This document shows positions 55,729-63,962 of a stretch of 64,000 nt of DNA, piece by piece; the stretch's first letter is position 1; each line of letters opens with the position of its first letter. The stretch is taken from positions 1,240,001 to 1,304,000 of the forward strand of contig OZ260083.1 of the NCBI GenBank assembly GCA_965284435.1. Direction: 5' to 3'. The translations under genes were made by a program, and so were the position numbers. Source of the stretch: CAIYZT01 sp947461435. GTDB lineage: Bacteria; Pseudomonadota; Alphaproteobacteria; Rhodobacterales; Rhodobacteraceae. The notes under the pieces were generated by a model that saw only the letters and a list, made by a program, of their open reading frames with translations, made no database searches and was not told where the DNA came from.

Positions 55729-57129
55729 ATGACCGACGCATCCAAATCCTCTGCCAATGCCATGTGGGGCGGTCGTTTTGCCGAAGGTCCTGATGCGATC
55801 ATGACGGCGATCAACGCCTCGATCGGATTCGACCAACGGCTTTACGCCCAAGACATCGCAGGCAGCCGCGCCCATGCGGCGATGCTGGCCGCCACAGGCA
55901 TTATCACCAGTAGCGATGCCGCAGCCATCGGGGAAGGCCTTCTCACGGTGTTGTCAGAGATCGAGAGTGGGAATTTCACTTTTTCCACCGCGCTGGAAGA
56001 TATTCACCTGAATGTGGAATCCCGCCTGACCGAGATCGTCGGAGAGCCGGGGAAGCGTCTGCACACCGCCCGCTCGCGCAATGATCAGGTCGCGCTGGAT
56101 TTTCGCCTTTGGGTGCGTGACCAATGTGATGCGGCCATTCGCGGGCTGACAGATCTGATGCGCGCCTTTCTGGCACAGGCCGAGGCGGGTGCAGATTGGG
56201 TGATGCCCGGCTTCACCCATCTTCAAACGGCCCAGCCCGTGACATGGGGCCATCACATGATGGCCTATGTCGAAATGTTCGCCCGCGACCGCAGCCGGTT
56301 CGAAGATGCGCGCCGCCGGATGAACGAATGCCCCCTTGGCGCGGCGGCGCTGGCGGGCACCTCGTTTCCGCTGAACCGCGACATGACCGCGCAGGCGCTT
56401 GGCTTTGACCGGCCGACCGCCAATAGCCTTGATTCCGTATCCGACCGCGATTTCGCGCTTGAATTTCTGGCCGCCTCGTCCATCTGCGCGATGCACCTGT
56501 CGCGCTTTGCCGAAGAGCTGGTGATCTGGTCGTCGGCGCAGTTCCGCTTTGTGCGCCTGTCGGACAAATGGACGACGGGATCCTCGATCATGCCCCAAAA
56601 GAAGAATCCGGATGCAGCCGAACTTCTGCGGGCAAAGCTTGGCCGGATCTTGGGGGCCACCGTGGCGCTGTTCACCATCATGAAGGGTCTGCCGCTGACC
56701 TATTCAAAAGATATGCAGGAAGACAAAGAACAGGTCTTTGACGCGGCCGATACCCTGATGCTGGGTCTGGCGGCCATGACGGGCATGGTCGGCGATCTGA
56801 CGGCGAACCGCGAGGTGCTGAAATCAGCCGCTGCCAGCGGGTTTTCCACCGCCACTGATCTGGCCGATTGGCTGGTGCAGCGTTTGGATTTGCCCTTTCG
56901 CCAAGCGCATCATGTGACGGGCAGCCTTGTCGCCCTAGCCGAAGCGCAGGGGTGTGATCTGCCCGATCTGACGCTGGCCGACATGAACGCGGTCCATCCC
57001 GGCATCACTCAAGACGTTTATTCGGTTCTGGGCGTTGAAAACTCGGTCCGCTCGCGCGTCAGCTATGGCGGGACGGCCCCCGATCAGGTGCGCGTGCAAA
57101 TTTCGCGCTGGAAATCGGTTTTATCCTAA
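55729..57129 (+). CDS. argH: Argininosuccinate lyase
   Basis: Last step of arginine synthesis, splitting argininosuccinate to arginine and fumarate, cytoplasmic. The 466-residue protein is full length: NAMWGGRFAEGPDAIM, HTARSRNDQVALDFRLWVRD, PGFTHLQTAQPVTWGHH, the family signature GSSIMPQKKNPDAAELLRAK and LPLTYSKDMQEDKEQVFDA. Three tiny lipoprotein genes follow. In many relatives lysA is next after argH and a lipoprotein; here lysA lies about 40 kb away. Confidence 0.97.
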   Translation: MTDASKSSANAMWGGRFAEGPDAIMTAINASIGFDQRLYAQDIAGSRAHAAMLAATGIITSSDAAAIGEGLLTVLSEIESGNFTFSTALEDIHLNVESRLTEIVGEPGKRLHTARSRNDQVALDFRLWVRDQCDAAIRGLTDLMRAFLAQAEAGADWVMPGFTHLQTAQPVTWGHHMMAYVEMFARDRSRFEDARRRMNECPLGAAALAGTSFPLNRDMTAQALGFDRPTANSLDSVSDRDFALEFLAASSICAMHLSRFAEELVIWSSAQFRFVRLSDKWTTGSSIMPQKKNPDAAELLRAKLGRILGATVALFTIMKGLPLTYSKDMQEDKEQVFDAADTLMLGLAAMTGMVGDLTANREVLKSAAASGFSTATDLADWLVQRLDLPFRQAHHVTGSLVALAEAQGCDLPDLTLADMNAVHPGITQDVYSVLGVENSVRSRVSYGGTAPDQVRVQISRWKSVLS

Positions 57130-57161
57130 GGCAAGGTCGTGCAATAACAGTGGAGTATGTC

Positions 57162-57284
57162 ATGCGAACAGCCATTCTTTTGTCTTTTGTCCTTCTGGCG
57201 GCGGCCTGCGGTCGCAAACAGGATGTTTATATCGTCACCGCCGGCACGCCAGCCCCTGCCGTTGAAGCTGCCCCCGTCAACTGA
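57162..57284 (+). CDS. Micro-lipoprotein 1
   Basis: A 40-residue predicted lipoprotein: signal RTAILLSFVLLAAAC with the lipobox Cys at 16, then GRKQDVYIVTAGTPAPAVEA. It is below the size of ordinary ORF calls. GTGGAG stands 6-11 bases before the ATG. Its stop and the start of the next micro-lipoprotein overlap as TGATG. No function is known. Confidence 0.75.
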   Translation: MRTAILLSFVLLAAACGRKQDVYIVTAGTPAPAVEAAPVN

Positions 57285-57436
57285 TGAAAGCCATCGCGCC
57301 CTTCTTGCTTTGTCTTTTGGCCCTGTCTGGCTGCTCGCAAAGCCAGTTCGGCCTTGGTGTTGATTTGACCTCTGGTCAGATCACGCCCAGCTTTTCGGGC
57401 AGTTCGGGCAACGCAACCCTTTCGATCGGGGGATAG
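57284..57436 (+). CDS. Micro-lipoprotein 2
   Basis: A 50-residue predicted lipoprotein: signal KAIAPFLLCLLALSGC with the lipobox Cys at 17, then a Ser/Gly/Gln-rich tail (SQSQFGLGVDLTSGQ, SFSGSSGNATLSIGG). It is joined to lipoprotein 1 by a TGATG overlap and to lipoprotein 3 by a 2-bp gap. No family is recognised. Confidence 0.75.
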   Translation: MKAIAPFLLCLLALSGCSQSQFGLGVDLTSGQITPSFSGSSGNATLSIGG

Positions 57437-57438
57437 GG

Positions 57439-57573
57439 ATGCGCATCGTTTTGGGCCTTGCCCTGCTTTTGTCGGCCTGCGGCGTCGACGGCCCCCCCCA
57501 GCCGCCCAGCAGCCCCCCCAGCATGACCATCAGCGGCGCACTGCACTCTGGACTCGCGAAAGACGGCGGCTAA
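57439..57573 (+). CDS. Micro-lipoprotein 3, LptM-like
   Basis: A 44-residue predicted lipoprotein: RIVLGLALLLSACGVDGPPQP, with the lipobox Cys at 14 and the sequence CGxxGPP after it. LptM (YifL) lipoproteins, which help mature the LPS translocon, begin C-G-x-K-G-P-L-x and sit downstream of argH/upstream of lysA in many bacteria. The position right after argH supports this name. The lysine of the LptM motif is Asp here. Downstream the gap to the ATP-grasp gene is 90 bp. Confidence 0.7.
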   Translation: MRIVLGLALLLSACGVDGPPQPPSSPPSMTISGALHSGLAKDGG

Positions 57574-57663
57574 CTCCGCCGTTTGGCCCAGATCCTGCCA
57601 TAATCTGCCCACATTTCCCGCTCAGTTTCCAAAACAGAAACAAACCCAGGGCAGGGGACGACA

Positions 57664-58860
57664 ATGGCAGAAATCACCGCAGGCGGGGCGCTGACGCGCC
57701 CAAAGGCTTCGTCCCCGCAGGGACAGACCCATATGGTCACCGTGGCAAAAACCGCTGGCGTCAGCCCATTTGCCCAGATGATGCAGATGATGGCACTGAA
57801 AAAGGGCCCAAGGTTCATCACGGCGCAGGAATATTACGACTTTCAACTGTATTCCCCCAGCCTGTCCAAACAGGACCGGCTCGAATTTCTGGGTGAAAAG
57901 GGCAGCTTTGCCTTGAACCTTAAACTCGCCCCTCCGGGCCTGACGCATCTTCGCGGGTTCTTGTCTGACAAGGCGGCCCTCACCTCGCTTTTTGCGGCAT
58001 GGGGCCTGCCGACGACCAAACTGCGGGCCGTTTTTTCGCCCCATCGCTGCTTGGGCAACGTCCCAACCCTGCGCAGCGCCGCCGAGGTCGAATTCTGGCT
58101 GGGCGCGCAAACAACCTTTCCCATCTTCGGCAAGCCGGCCAAGGGCTGTCAGGCGCTGGGCACGGTGCGGATCAACAGTATTGACCGCGCCGCAGGTCTG
58201 GCCATCTTGGCCAATGGCCGCGCCGTTCCCCTGTCCACCTTGGCCGCCGAGGTCGCGGCGAACATAGATCACGGCTATGTTTTTCAAGACGTCGTCGCGC
58301 AAAACCCCAAGATCAACGATCTGATCGGCAGCGAAACCCTGTCGACCCTGCGCCTTGTCACCGTGGTCGAGGAGGAGACACCAAAGCTGCTGTACGCGGT
58401 CTGGAAATTGGGGTCCGCTCAGGCGATGTCGGATAATTTCTGGCAAGCGGGCAGCTTGATCGCCCAAGTGAACGGCGCAACAGGCGAGGTGCAAACCTGC
58501 CGTCTTGGCTCTGGCACCGCCACGACTTGGGTTCAAAACCATCCGGTAACGGGCCAGCCCATCGTGGGTCAGACCGTTCCAAACTTTGACAAGGCCGTCG
58601 CCTTGGCCATCGAGGCGCATGGCGCCTTTGCCGTCAACGGCATACTGGGCTGGGATATTGCCTTGACCGAAGCAGGTGCCTGCCTGATCGAATGCAACGA
58701 AAACACCGGCCATGCCTTGTATCAATATGCATCGGGCCGCGGTGTGATGAACGCAGATTTCACCCCGGTGTTTCACCGCATCATCGCCCGAAACGCGCGC
58801 ATGGATCAGGCGTTTGCCGCCAAACGCACCGCCTACCGCGCCGCCAAGGCCCAGTTCTAA
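57664..58860 (+). CDS. Sugar-transfer-associated ATP-grasp domain protein
   Basis: A 398-residue protein of the ATP-grasp superfamily (ATPgrasp_ST type). Motifs seen are TTFPIFGKPAKGCQALGTVR for the ATP-binding lysine loop, VFQDVVAQNPKINDLIG, STLRLVTVVEEETPKLLYAVWK, and the metal-binding end GILGWDIALTEAGACLIECNENTG. Such proteins are found with polysaccharide and exopolysaccharide genes, but none is adjacent here. It has an N-terminal stretch of about 90 residues with little resemblance to known domains. The start is the ATG at 57664. Substrate unknown. Confidence 0.8.
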   Translation: MAEITAGGALTRPKASSPQGQTHMVTVAKTAGVSPFAQMMQMMALKKGPRFITAQEYYDFQLYSPSLSKQDRLEFLGEKGSFALNLKLAPPGLTHLRGFLSDKAALTSLFAAWGLPTTKLRAVFSPHRCLGNVPTLRSAAEVEFWLGAQTTFPIFGKPAKGCQALGTVRINSIDRAAGLAILANGRAVPLSTLAAEVAANIDHGYVFQDVVAQNPKINDLIGSETLSTLRLVTVVEEETPKLLYAVWKLGSAQAMSDNFWQAGSLIAQVNGATGEVQTCRLGSGTATTWVQNHPVTGQPIVGQTVPNFDKAVALAIEAHGAFAVNGILGWDIALTEAGACLIECNENTGHALYQYASGRGVMNADFTPVFHRIIARNARMDQAFAAKRTAYRAAKAQF

Positions 58861-58879
58861 GCGCCATCTTGACGCCGCG

Positions 58880-59512
58880 CTAAACCGCCAACCCTGCCAT
58901 CCGCGCGCCGGTCAAAAGATCGGCGGCAATATGGTGGGCCCAGCGGCCCGATGCGGGCAGAATATCGGGCACCTGCACCACAACGCATCCGGCCCGATGT
59001 CCGGCCTCGGCGCCCACTTCGCTGTCTTCAAACACCAAACACCGCTCTGGTGCCACGCCCAGACGCGCCGCCGCCAATAGATAGGGATCGGGAAAAGGCT
59101 TGGCGCGGGTCACGTCATCGACGGTGACCACCTCGCGAAACAACGGGGCCAACCCGGCCACCGCCAACTTGCGATGCGCTTCGGACCGCCCGGACGAGGT
59201 GACCAGAACCAAGGGCAGATGATCCGCCGCCTTCAGCAAATCCATCGCCGTCGGCTTCAGGGGCAGCGTCGTGAACGTCGCCGCCTTGAACATCTCGTGC
59301 CAGACCTGTTCCAGCGCGGTCAGATCCAGACGGGGCCGATGCGCGCGGATGATCTCACGCGATGTGGCCTGACCTTTGCCGATCAGGCTGTGCATGAACC
59401 CCATCTCGACGTCGTGGCCAAGACGGGCAAAGGCCGCATGACCGGACGACATGGCTACCGCTTCGGTGTCTACCAAGGTTCCGTCCAGATCGAAAAACAG
59501 GGCGTCATACAT
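58880..59512 (-). CDS. HAD-superfamily hydrolase
   Basis: A 210-residue HAD subfamily IA phosphatase. Motifs: YDALFFDLDGTLVDTEAVAM (I), LVLVTSSGRSEAHRK (II), TRAKPFPDPYLLAA (III) and CLVFEDSEVGAEAGHRAGC (IV). Cap region between is helical. It resembles beta-phosphoglucomutase or phosphoglycolate-phosphatase relatives but is not the same protein as the HAD gene at 2192. It converges with the ATP-grasp gene. The substrate cannot be read from the sequence. Confidence 0.87.
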   Translation of the reverse strand: MYDALFFDLDGTLVDTEAVAMSSGHAAFARLGHDVEMGFMHSLIGKGQATSREIIRAHRPRLDLTALEQVWHEMFKAATFTTLPLKPTAMDLLKAADHLPLVLVTSSGRSEAHRKLAVAGLAPLFREVVTVDDVTRAKPFPDPYLLAAARLGVAPERCLVFEDSEVGAEAGHRAGCVVVQVPDILPASGRWAHHIAADLLTGARMAGLAV

Positions 59513-59562
59513 GTTCGGTCAAAAACCTTTGCGGGCGGCGGCGCATGTGATCTTGCCTTAGC

Positions 59563-61524
59563 CTATCCCAGCACCATGCGAAAGCGCTGGAACCCGCTTT
59601 CCATCCGCTCCAGCGGTTCGATCTGGGGCCCATGGGCCTGTGACACCAGATCCACCGCGCGCGGCGAAGAGACGAAGCTGACACTGGTGCCCACCATCGG
59701 GCAGAAACGCCAATTGGGCGGATCCACGGGGTCTATGCGGCCCAGTTGCGAGACATAAGACGACACGATGGCCCGCACCGATTGCCCGCCGCGCAAGATC
59801 ACCTTGTTGTGGCGGGCGACGTGATATCCGCCCCCTCCGCCCAGCCGATAGCTGTTCGTTGCCAAAATGAACCGCGCCTTGGGATCCAACGCCGCCCCTT
59901 TGTGGCGCAGGTGCACGACCCGCCCGTGCTGCGCCGCGATCGGTTGGCCCATGGCATCATACCGGGCCGGGCGCGACAGATCGATCTCATAGTCCAGCCC
60001 ATGCACCAGATCAAAATCAAAACCCGGCATTTCGGGGTCAATGAAATCGGCGTCTTGCGCCCCCGGCTGAACAGTTCGGTACTGCGCTGCCGCCCGTTCC
60101 AGCCAATCGTGCACTTCTGCCCCGGTCAGCAAAAGCGCGGTGATCGTGTTTGGAAAACTGTACAGATCCGCGATATGGCGCAGCGTCAGCGGACCGGCGG
60201 GGATATGGGTATAGTTTTCCGGCCCACTGCGACCGCCGGTGCGAAAGGGCGCGGCGGCCGCCAGAATCGGCAGCCCGTCCCACAGCGATCCGCGCAGCGA
60301 ATGGGCCACGTGGTCAGCCTGAGCCTGCGCCACCAGCTGCACCGAGGGGCTTGGCCCCACTAGCGAAAAGAACGAATGCAGCGGCACCGCCGTCTCGCCG
60401 ATGGCCCGGCGGGCCCAGCGCCGTGTCTGACTGTGGGACTTTTGGGCAATGACGCGGATCATCGGATCTTCTTTGACCGCGGCCACGATTCCCCCGGCCG
60501 ACCGACGGCGGAACACCGGACGCAGCACGGCTTTGTGCGCTACAACCGCCCAGCCCGCGCGGCCACGCGGGGCAAGTTCCAGATCGATCACCCCCAGATG
60601 CGAGCCATAAAATCCCGGCAGAACGGTGGGCGTGTCATGGATCACCCCGCGCACTGGGTCCATGTCGGCGCTGGGGGCAAAATCCGCGCTGGGAAAGGCG
60701 TTATGGGTGTGCCCGGCGATGATTGCATCAAACCGCAGATGCTGTGCCAGCCGAAACACGGTGTTCTCTTGGTCCGCAGGGCCGCTGGGATCTCCAAGGC
60801 CAGAATGGGCCAGCGCGATCACCAGATCGGCCCCCTGTCGGCGCAGCATCTTCAGATGATGATCGGCGCTTTCGAACAAGCCGCGCACCTCTACCTTGCC
60901 GGCAAGGGTTTCGTGTTCCCATTGCATCACCTGCGCGGGCGTCAACCCGACAAGCCCGATCTGTAGCGGGCGAACAGACCCGTCCGGCAGCGCAATGTCG
61001 CGCCGCACCAAGGCGGTGGGAAGGACGAAGTGTTGATCTTCTGACGGGTCCGCGCCCATTTTTGACACGACATTGGCGGACAGGACGGGAAACTTGGCCT
61101 GCGCCACGGCGCGCGACAAAAAGTCTAGGCCATGGCTGAATTCGTGATTGCCCAGGCAGGCGGCGTCATAGCCCAGATGGTTCATGGCTAAGATCATCGG
61201 ATGGGCCGCCTCTGCAAAGACGCCCAAGGATTCTGCCAGAAAATCCCCCAAGGGGCTGCCCTGAAGAAAATCGCCGTTGTCGACCAGAATCGAATGGGGC
61301 ACCTCGGCGCGTGCCTGCGCGATCAGCCCGCCAACCAGCGACAGGCCCCGCATGCGCGAGGCTGTATCGGCATAGTAATCCCACGGGAGCAGGTGCATGT
61401 GCAAATCGGTTGTCGCCAAAATCCGGAAGATGACCGGCAATCCTGTCAAGGGGGGCGTGTCTTGGCCTTGTTCTGCTTTCGCACGGCCTGCCGGCGCACC
61501 ATTCGGGCCTTCGATCTTGGCCAT
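59563..61524 (-). CDS. 5'-nucleotidase / 2',3'-cyclic phosphodiesterase family protein
   Basis: A 653-residue metallophosphoesterase of the CpdB/UshA family, cleaving nucleotides or cyclic nucleotides. Metal and active-site residues: RILATTDLHMHLLPWDYY, SILVDNGDFLQGSPLGDFL, LGNHEFSHGLD, GLVGLTPAQVMQWEHE, and the His pair in IAGHTHNAFPS. The C-terminal domain (LTLRHIADLYSFPNTITALLLTG, ILATNSYRLGGGGGYHVA) holds the nucleotide-binding site with the conserved Tyr and Phe region. The usual signal peptide is absent from the ATG at 61524 and from the longer frame to 61566, so its location is unclear. Divergent from nudC with a 154-bp gap. Confidence 0.88.
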   Translation of the reverse strand: MAKIEGPNGAPAGRAKAEQGQDTPPLTGLPVIFRILATTDLHMHLLPWDYYADTASRMRGLSLVGGLIAQARAEVPHSILVDNGDFLQGSPLGDFLAESLGVFAEAAHPMILAMNHLGYDAACLGNHEFSHGLDFLSRAVAQAKFPVLSANVVSKMGADPSEDQHFVLPTALVRRDIALPDGSVRPLQIGLVGLTPAQVMQWEHETLAGKVEVRGLFESADHHLKMLRRQGADLVIALAHSGLGDPSGPADQENTVFRLAQHLRFDAIIAGHTHNAFPSADFAPSADMDPVRGVIHDTPTVLPGFYGSHLGVIDLELAPRGRAGWAVVAHKAVLRPVFRRRSAGGIVAAVKEDPMIRVIAQKSHSQTRRWARRAIGETAVPLHSFFSLVGPSPSVQLVAQAQADHVAHSLRGSLWDGLPILAAAAPFRTGGRSGPENYTHIPAGPLTLRHIADLYSFPNTITALLLTGAEVHDWLERAAAQYRTVQPGAQDADFIDPEMPGFDFDLVHGLDYEIDLSRPARYDAMGQPIAAQHGRVVHLRHKGAALDPKARFILATNSYRLGGGGGYHVARHNKVILRGGQSVRAIVSSYVSQLGRIDPVDPPNWRFCPMVGTSVSFVSSPRAVDLVSQAHGPQIEPLERMESGFQRFRMVLG

Positions 61525-61678
61525 GCCTTCACTCCATGGGTTGGGGGGGATGCCCGCATAACCCAAACTCGATCTTTCACCTTTCGTGGGACGGGCCTAG
61601 ATTGCCCGAAGGATAGGGCCGCAGGTTTTCCCGCAAGGGTTGCAAAACTGCCGCAGACCGTTGCAGGAGTGAAGCAAG

Positions 61679-62578
61679 ATGAGCGAAGTGATCCCCGCCT
61701 TTGCGGCAGGCAGTGTCAACCGAAATGCCGCCCTTCGGCGCGGCTTTGTGGCGCAAGAACGTCTTGCCGCCGGCGCGCGGATCTTGGCCCTGTGGAACGG
61801 CCATGTTCCTGTGCGCGAGGGGCAAGGTCTTTACCTGACCGCTTCGCTTGGCCCGGCGGGCGCTGCGGATGACGGCCTGATCTATCTTGGGCAGGCCGAT
61901 GGGATCGGTGATGTTCTGGCCCAGGATTTGGGAAGCCAGGATCCGGCCCCCCCCTTGCCCGAGGGCTGCACCTGGACCGATCTGCGCCAATCCATGCTGC
62001 AGATGTCCCCCACCGAGGCAGAGCTTGCCGCCACCGCCAAAGCCTTGCAGTCGTGGCACAAAACCCATCGGTTTTGTTCGGCCTGCGGTGCGCCGTCCGA
62101 TATGGCCGAGGCCGGTTGGCAGCGCCTATGCCCCGTCTGCCACACCGCGCATTTCCCCCGTACGGATCCGGTGGTCATCATGTTGGTCACCAAAGGCGAC
62201 CGTTTGCTGTTGGGCCGCAGCCCCGGCTGGCCAGACGGGATGTATTCCACGCTTGCCGGTTTCATGGAGCCGGGTGAGACGGTTGAAGCCGCCGTGCGCC
62301 GCGAAGTGGCCGAAGAATCGGGCATCGTGGTGGGGCAGGTGCGCTATATCTCGTCGCAGCCATGGCCCTTTCCCGCCTCTTTGATGATCGGCTGTCATGG
62401 GCTGGCCGAAACGGAGGAGATCACCATCGACCCAGAAGAGTTGGAAGATGCCCTTTGGGTCACCCGCGCCGACATGGTTTCGGTTCTGGCCGGGCTGCAC
62501 CCCAAAATCAAACCCATGCGGCGCGGCGCGATTGCCCATGCGCTGGTGGTCAATTGGCTTGCAGATCGAAAAAATTAA
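61679..62578 (+). CDS. nudC: NAD(+) diphosphatase (Nudix, NudC)
   Basis: Hydrolyses NAD(H) to NMN(H) and AMP and can remove NAD caps from RNA. The 299-residue protein has the zinc ribbon HRFCSACGAPSDMAEAGWQR and LCPVCHTAHFPRTDPVVI, the Nudix box GFMEPGETVEAAVRREVAEE, and the NudC-specific SQPWPFPASLMIG. The start ATG at 61679 has AGGAG 10-14 bases upstream. The first 80 residues are the variable N-terminal domain. It is followed by an SRPBCC gene with an 83-bp gap. Confidence 0.94.
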   Translation: MSEVIPAFAAGSVNRNAALRRGFVAQERLAAGARILALWNGHVPVREGQGLYLTASLGPAGAADDGLIYLGQADGIGDVLAQDLGSQDPAPPLPEGCTWTDLRQSMLQMSPTEAELAATAKALQSWHKTHRFCSACGAPSDMAEAGWQRLCPVCHTAHFPRTDPVVIMLVTKGDRLLLGRSPGWPDGMYSTLAGFMEPGETVEAAVRREVAEESGIVVGQVRYISSQPWPFPASLMIGCHGLAETEEITIDPEELEDALWVTRADMVSVLAGLHPKIKPMRRGAIAHALVVNWLADRKN

Positions 62579-62661
62579 CGGCAAGATTCGGGCCGTTGGC
62601 AGCCCGCGGTATTCAGGGGACTGCCTGACCAATAAATGAACAAATCATTCGGATCACAGGC

Positions 62662-63135
62662 ATGAAACTGACGACCAAACAAGACATTGACGCCCCGTCG
62701 GATTTCGTCTTTGCGCAGTTATCGGATTTTGACAGCTGGGAACGCGCGGCCATGCGCCGCGGGGTCGAAGTGGACCGGACTGACAAGTTGACAGCGCCGG
62801 GGCCGGGCATGTCGTGGCTGGCCAAGTTTCGCTACCGTGGGCGCGAACGCAAGTTGGCGCTGAAAGTTGACCGTGTCGATGCCGAGGGTCAGATCGCCTT
62901 TTCGCTGTCTTCCGCGCAATCAGACGGCACCCTCAGCGTGGATCTTGTTGCCATGGCGGCCAAAAGTACCCGTGCCTTCGTGAACATCGATGTTCTGCCA
63001 AAGACCTTTACCGCCAAGCTGTTCGTTCAATCGCTCAAACTTGCCAAGTCGCGGGTTGACAAGAAAGTGGTGCAACGCGCCGCCATGTTCGCCGCCGAAA
63101 TCGAAGAGCGTTACAAGCGCGCGCAGAACCGCTAG
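62662..63135 (+). CDS. SRPBCC-family protein
   Basis: A 157-residue START-like protein. KLTTKQDIDAPSDFVFAQLS at the start is the usual first strand and helix, then DFDSWERAAMRRGVEVDRTD, AKFRYRGRERKLALKVDRVD and a final helix AMFAAEIEERYKRAQNR. It is unlike the SRPBCC protein at 6557. It is commonly found in Rhodobacterales beside nudC or pheA. Its stop overlaps the pheA stop as CTAG. Ligand unknown. Confidence 0.85.
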   Translation: MKLTTKQDIDAPSDFVFAQLSDFDSWERAAMRRGVEVDRTDKLTAPGPGMSWLAKFRYRGRERKLALKVDRVDAEGQIAFSLSSAQSDGTLSVDLVAMAAKSTRAFVNIDVLPKTFTAKLFVQSLKLAKSRVDKKVVQRAAMFAAEIEERYKRAQNR

Positions 63136-63962
63136 CCGCGTTTGCGGTCTGCGGGATAAACGCCCAGAATCGTGACGGCGCTGGTGAAGAACCGCAACTC
63201 GTCCAACGCCAGTTTGACATTGGCATCCTCCGGGTGGCCTTCGATGTCGGCGTAAAATTCGGTGGCGGTAAAGGTTCCGCCCACCATATAGCTTTCCAGC
63301 TTTGTCATGTTCACACCATTGGTGGCAAAGCCGCCCATCGCCTTGTACAGCGCCGCTGGAATGTTGCGCACGCGAAAGGTGAAGGTGGTGATCATATCCT
63401 CGGCCCGCCGCGCGGGATCTGCGCTGCGCGCCATCACCAAAAAGCGCGTCGTGTTGTTCTTGTGATCTTCGATATGCCGCGCCAAGACCTCAAGCCCATA
63501 GATGGATGCGGCCAATTCGCTGGCCAGCGCCGCGCGGGTCTTGTCCCCCGCCTCGGACACTTCGCGCGCCGCACGGGCATTGTCGCTGCTGACCTTGCCG
63601 CGAATCCCGTGGCTTTTCAAAAAGCCGGCACATTGCGGCAAAATGACCACGTGGCCATGCGCCTCTTGGATGTCTTCCACCTTGGCGCCGCGAACGCCCA
63701 GCAGATTGACATGAACCCGAACAAAGGCTTCGTCCACGATATGCAGCCCGGCCTTGGGCAGAAGGCTATGCACATCGGCCACCCGCCCATAGGTGGAGTT
63801 TTCCACCGCCAGCATGCCCAGATCCACCTCGCCGGTCTGGGTTTTCTCGATCACCTCTTCGAAGGTGACACAAGGAACCGGCTCAAATTCCGGGCGTGCC
63901 TGCTGGCAGGCCTGATGGGAATAGGCGCCCAACTCTCCTTGAAAAGCGATTCGGCCGATCAT
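63132..63962 (-). CDS. pheA: Prephenate dehydratase
   Basis: Converts prephenate to phenylpyruvate in phenylalanine synthesis. The 276-residue monofunctional enzyme has RIAFQGELGAYSHQACQQA at the start, the catalytic threonine-containing NNTTRFLVMA, and the C-terminal ACT domain with phenylalanine feedback motifs: TFTFRVRNIPAALYKAMGGF and KLESYMVGGTFTATEFYADI in place of the usual ESRP motif. ATG at 63962 with GGAGTG upstream. Only 38 bases remain to the right edge; nothing can be called there. Confidence 0.94.
   Translation of the reverse strand: MIGRIAFQGELGAYSHQACQQARPEFEPVPCVTFEEVIEKTQTGEVDLGMLAVENSTYGRVADVHSLLPKAGLHIVDEAFVRVHVNLLGVRGAKVEDIQEAHGHVVILPQCAGFLKSHGIRGKVSSDNARAAREVSEAGDKTRAALASELAASIYGLEVLARHIEDHKNNTTRFLVMARSADPARRAEDMITTFTFRVRNIPAALYKAMGGFATNGVNMTKLESYMVGGTFTATEFYADIEGHPEDANVKLALDELRFFTSAVTILGVYPADRKRG

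Noticed and set aside
57622..58776. 384-codon minus-strand open frame
   Set aside because: Antisense to the ATP-grasp gene with recognisable motifs; the frame is composition-driven.
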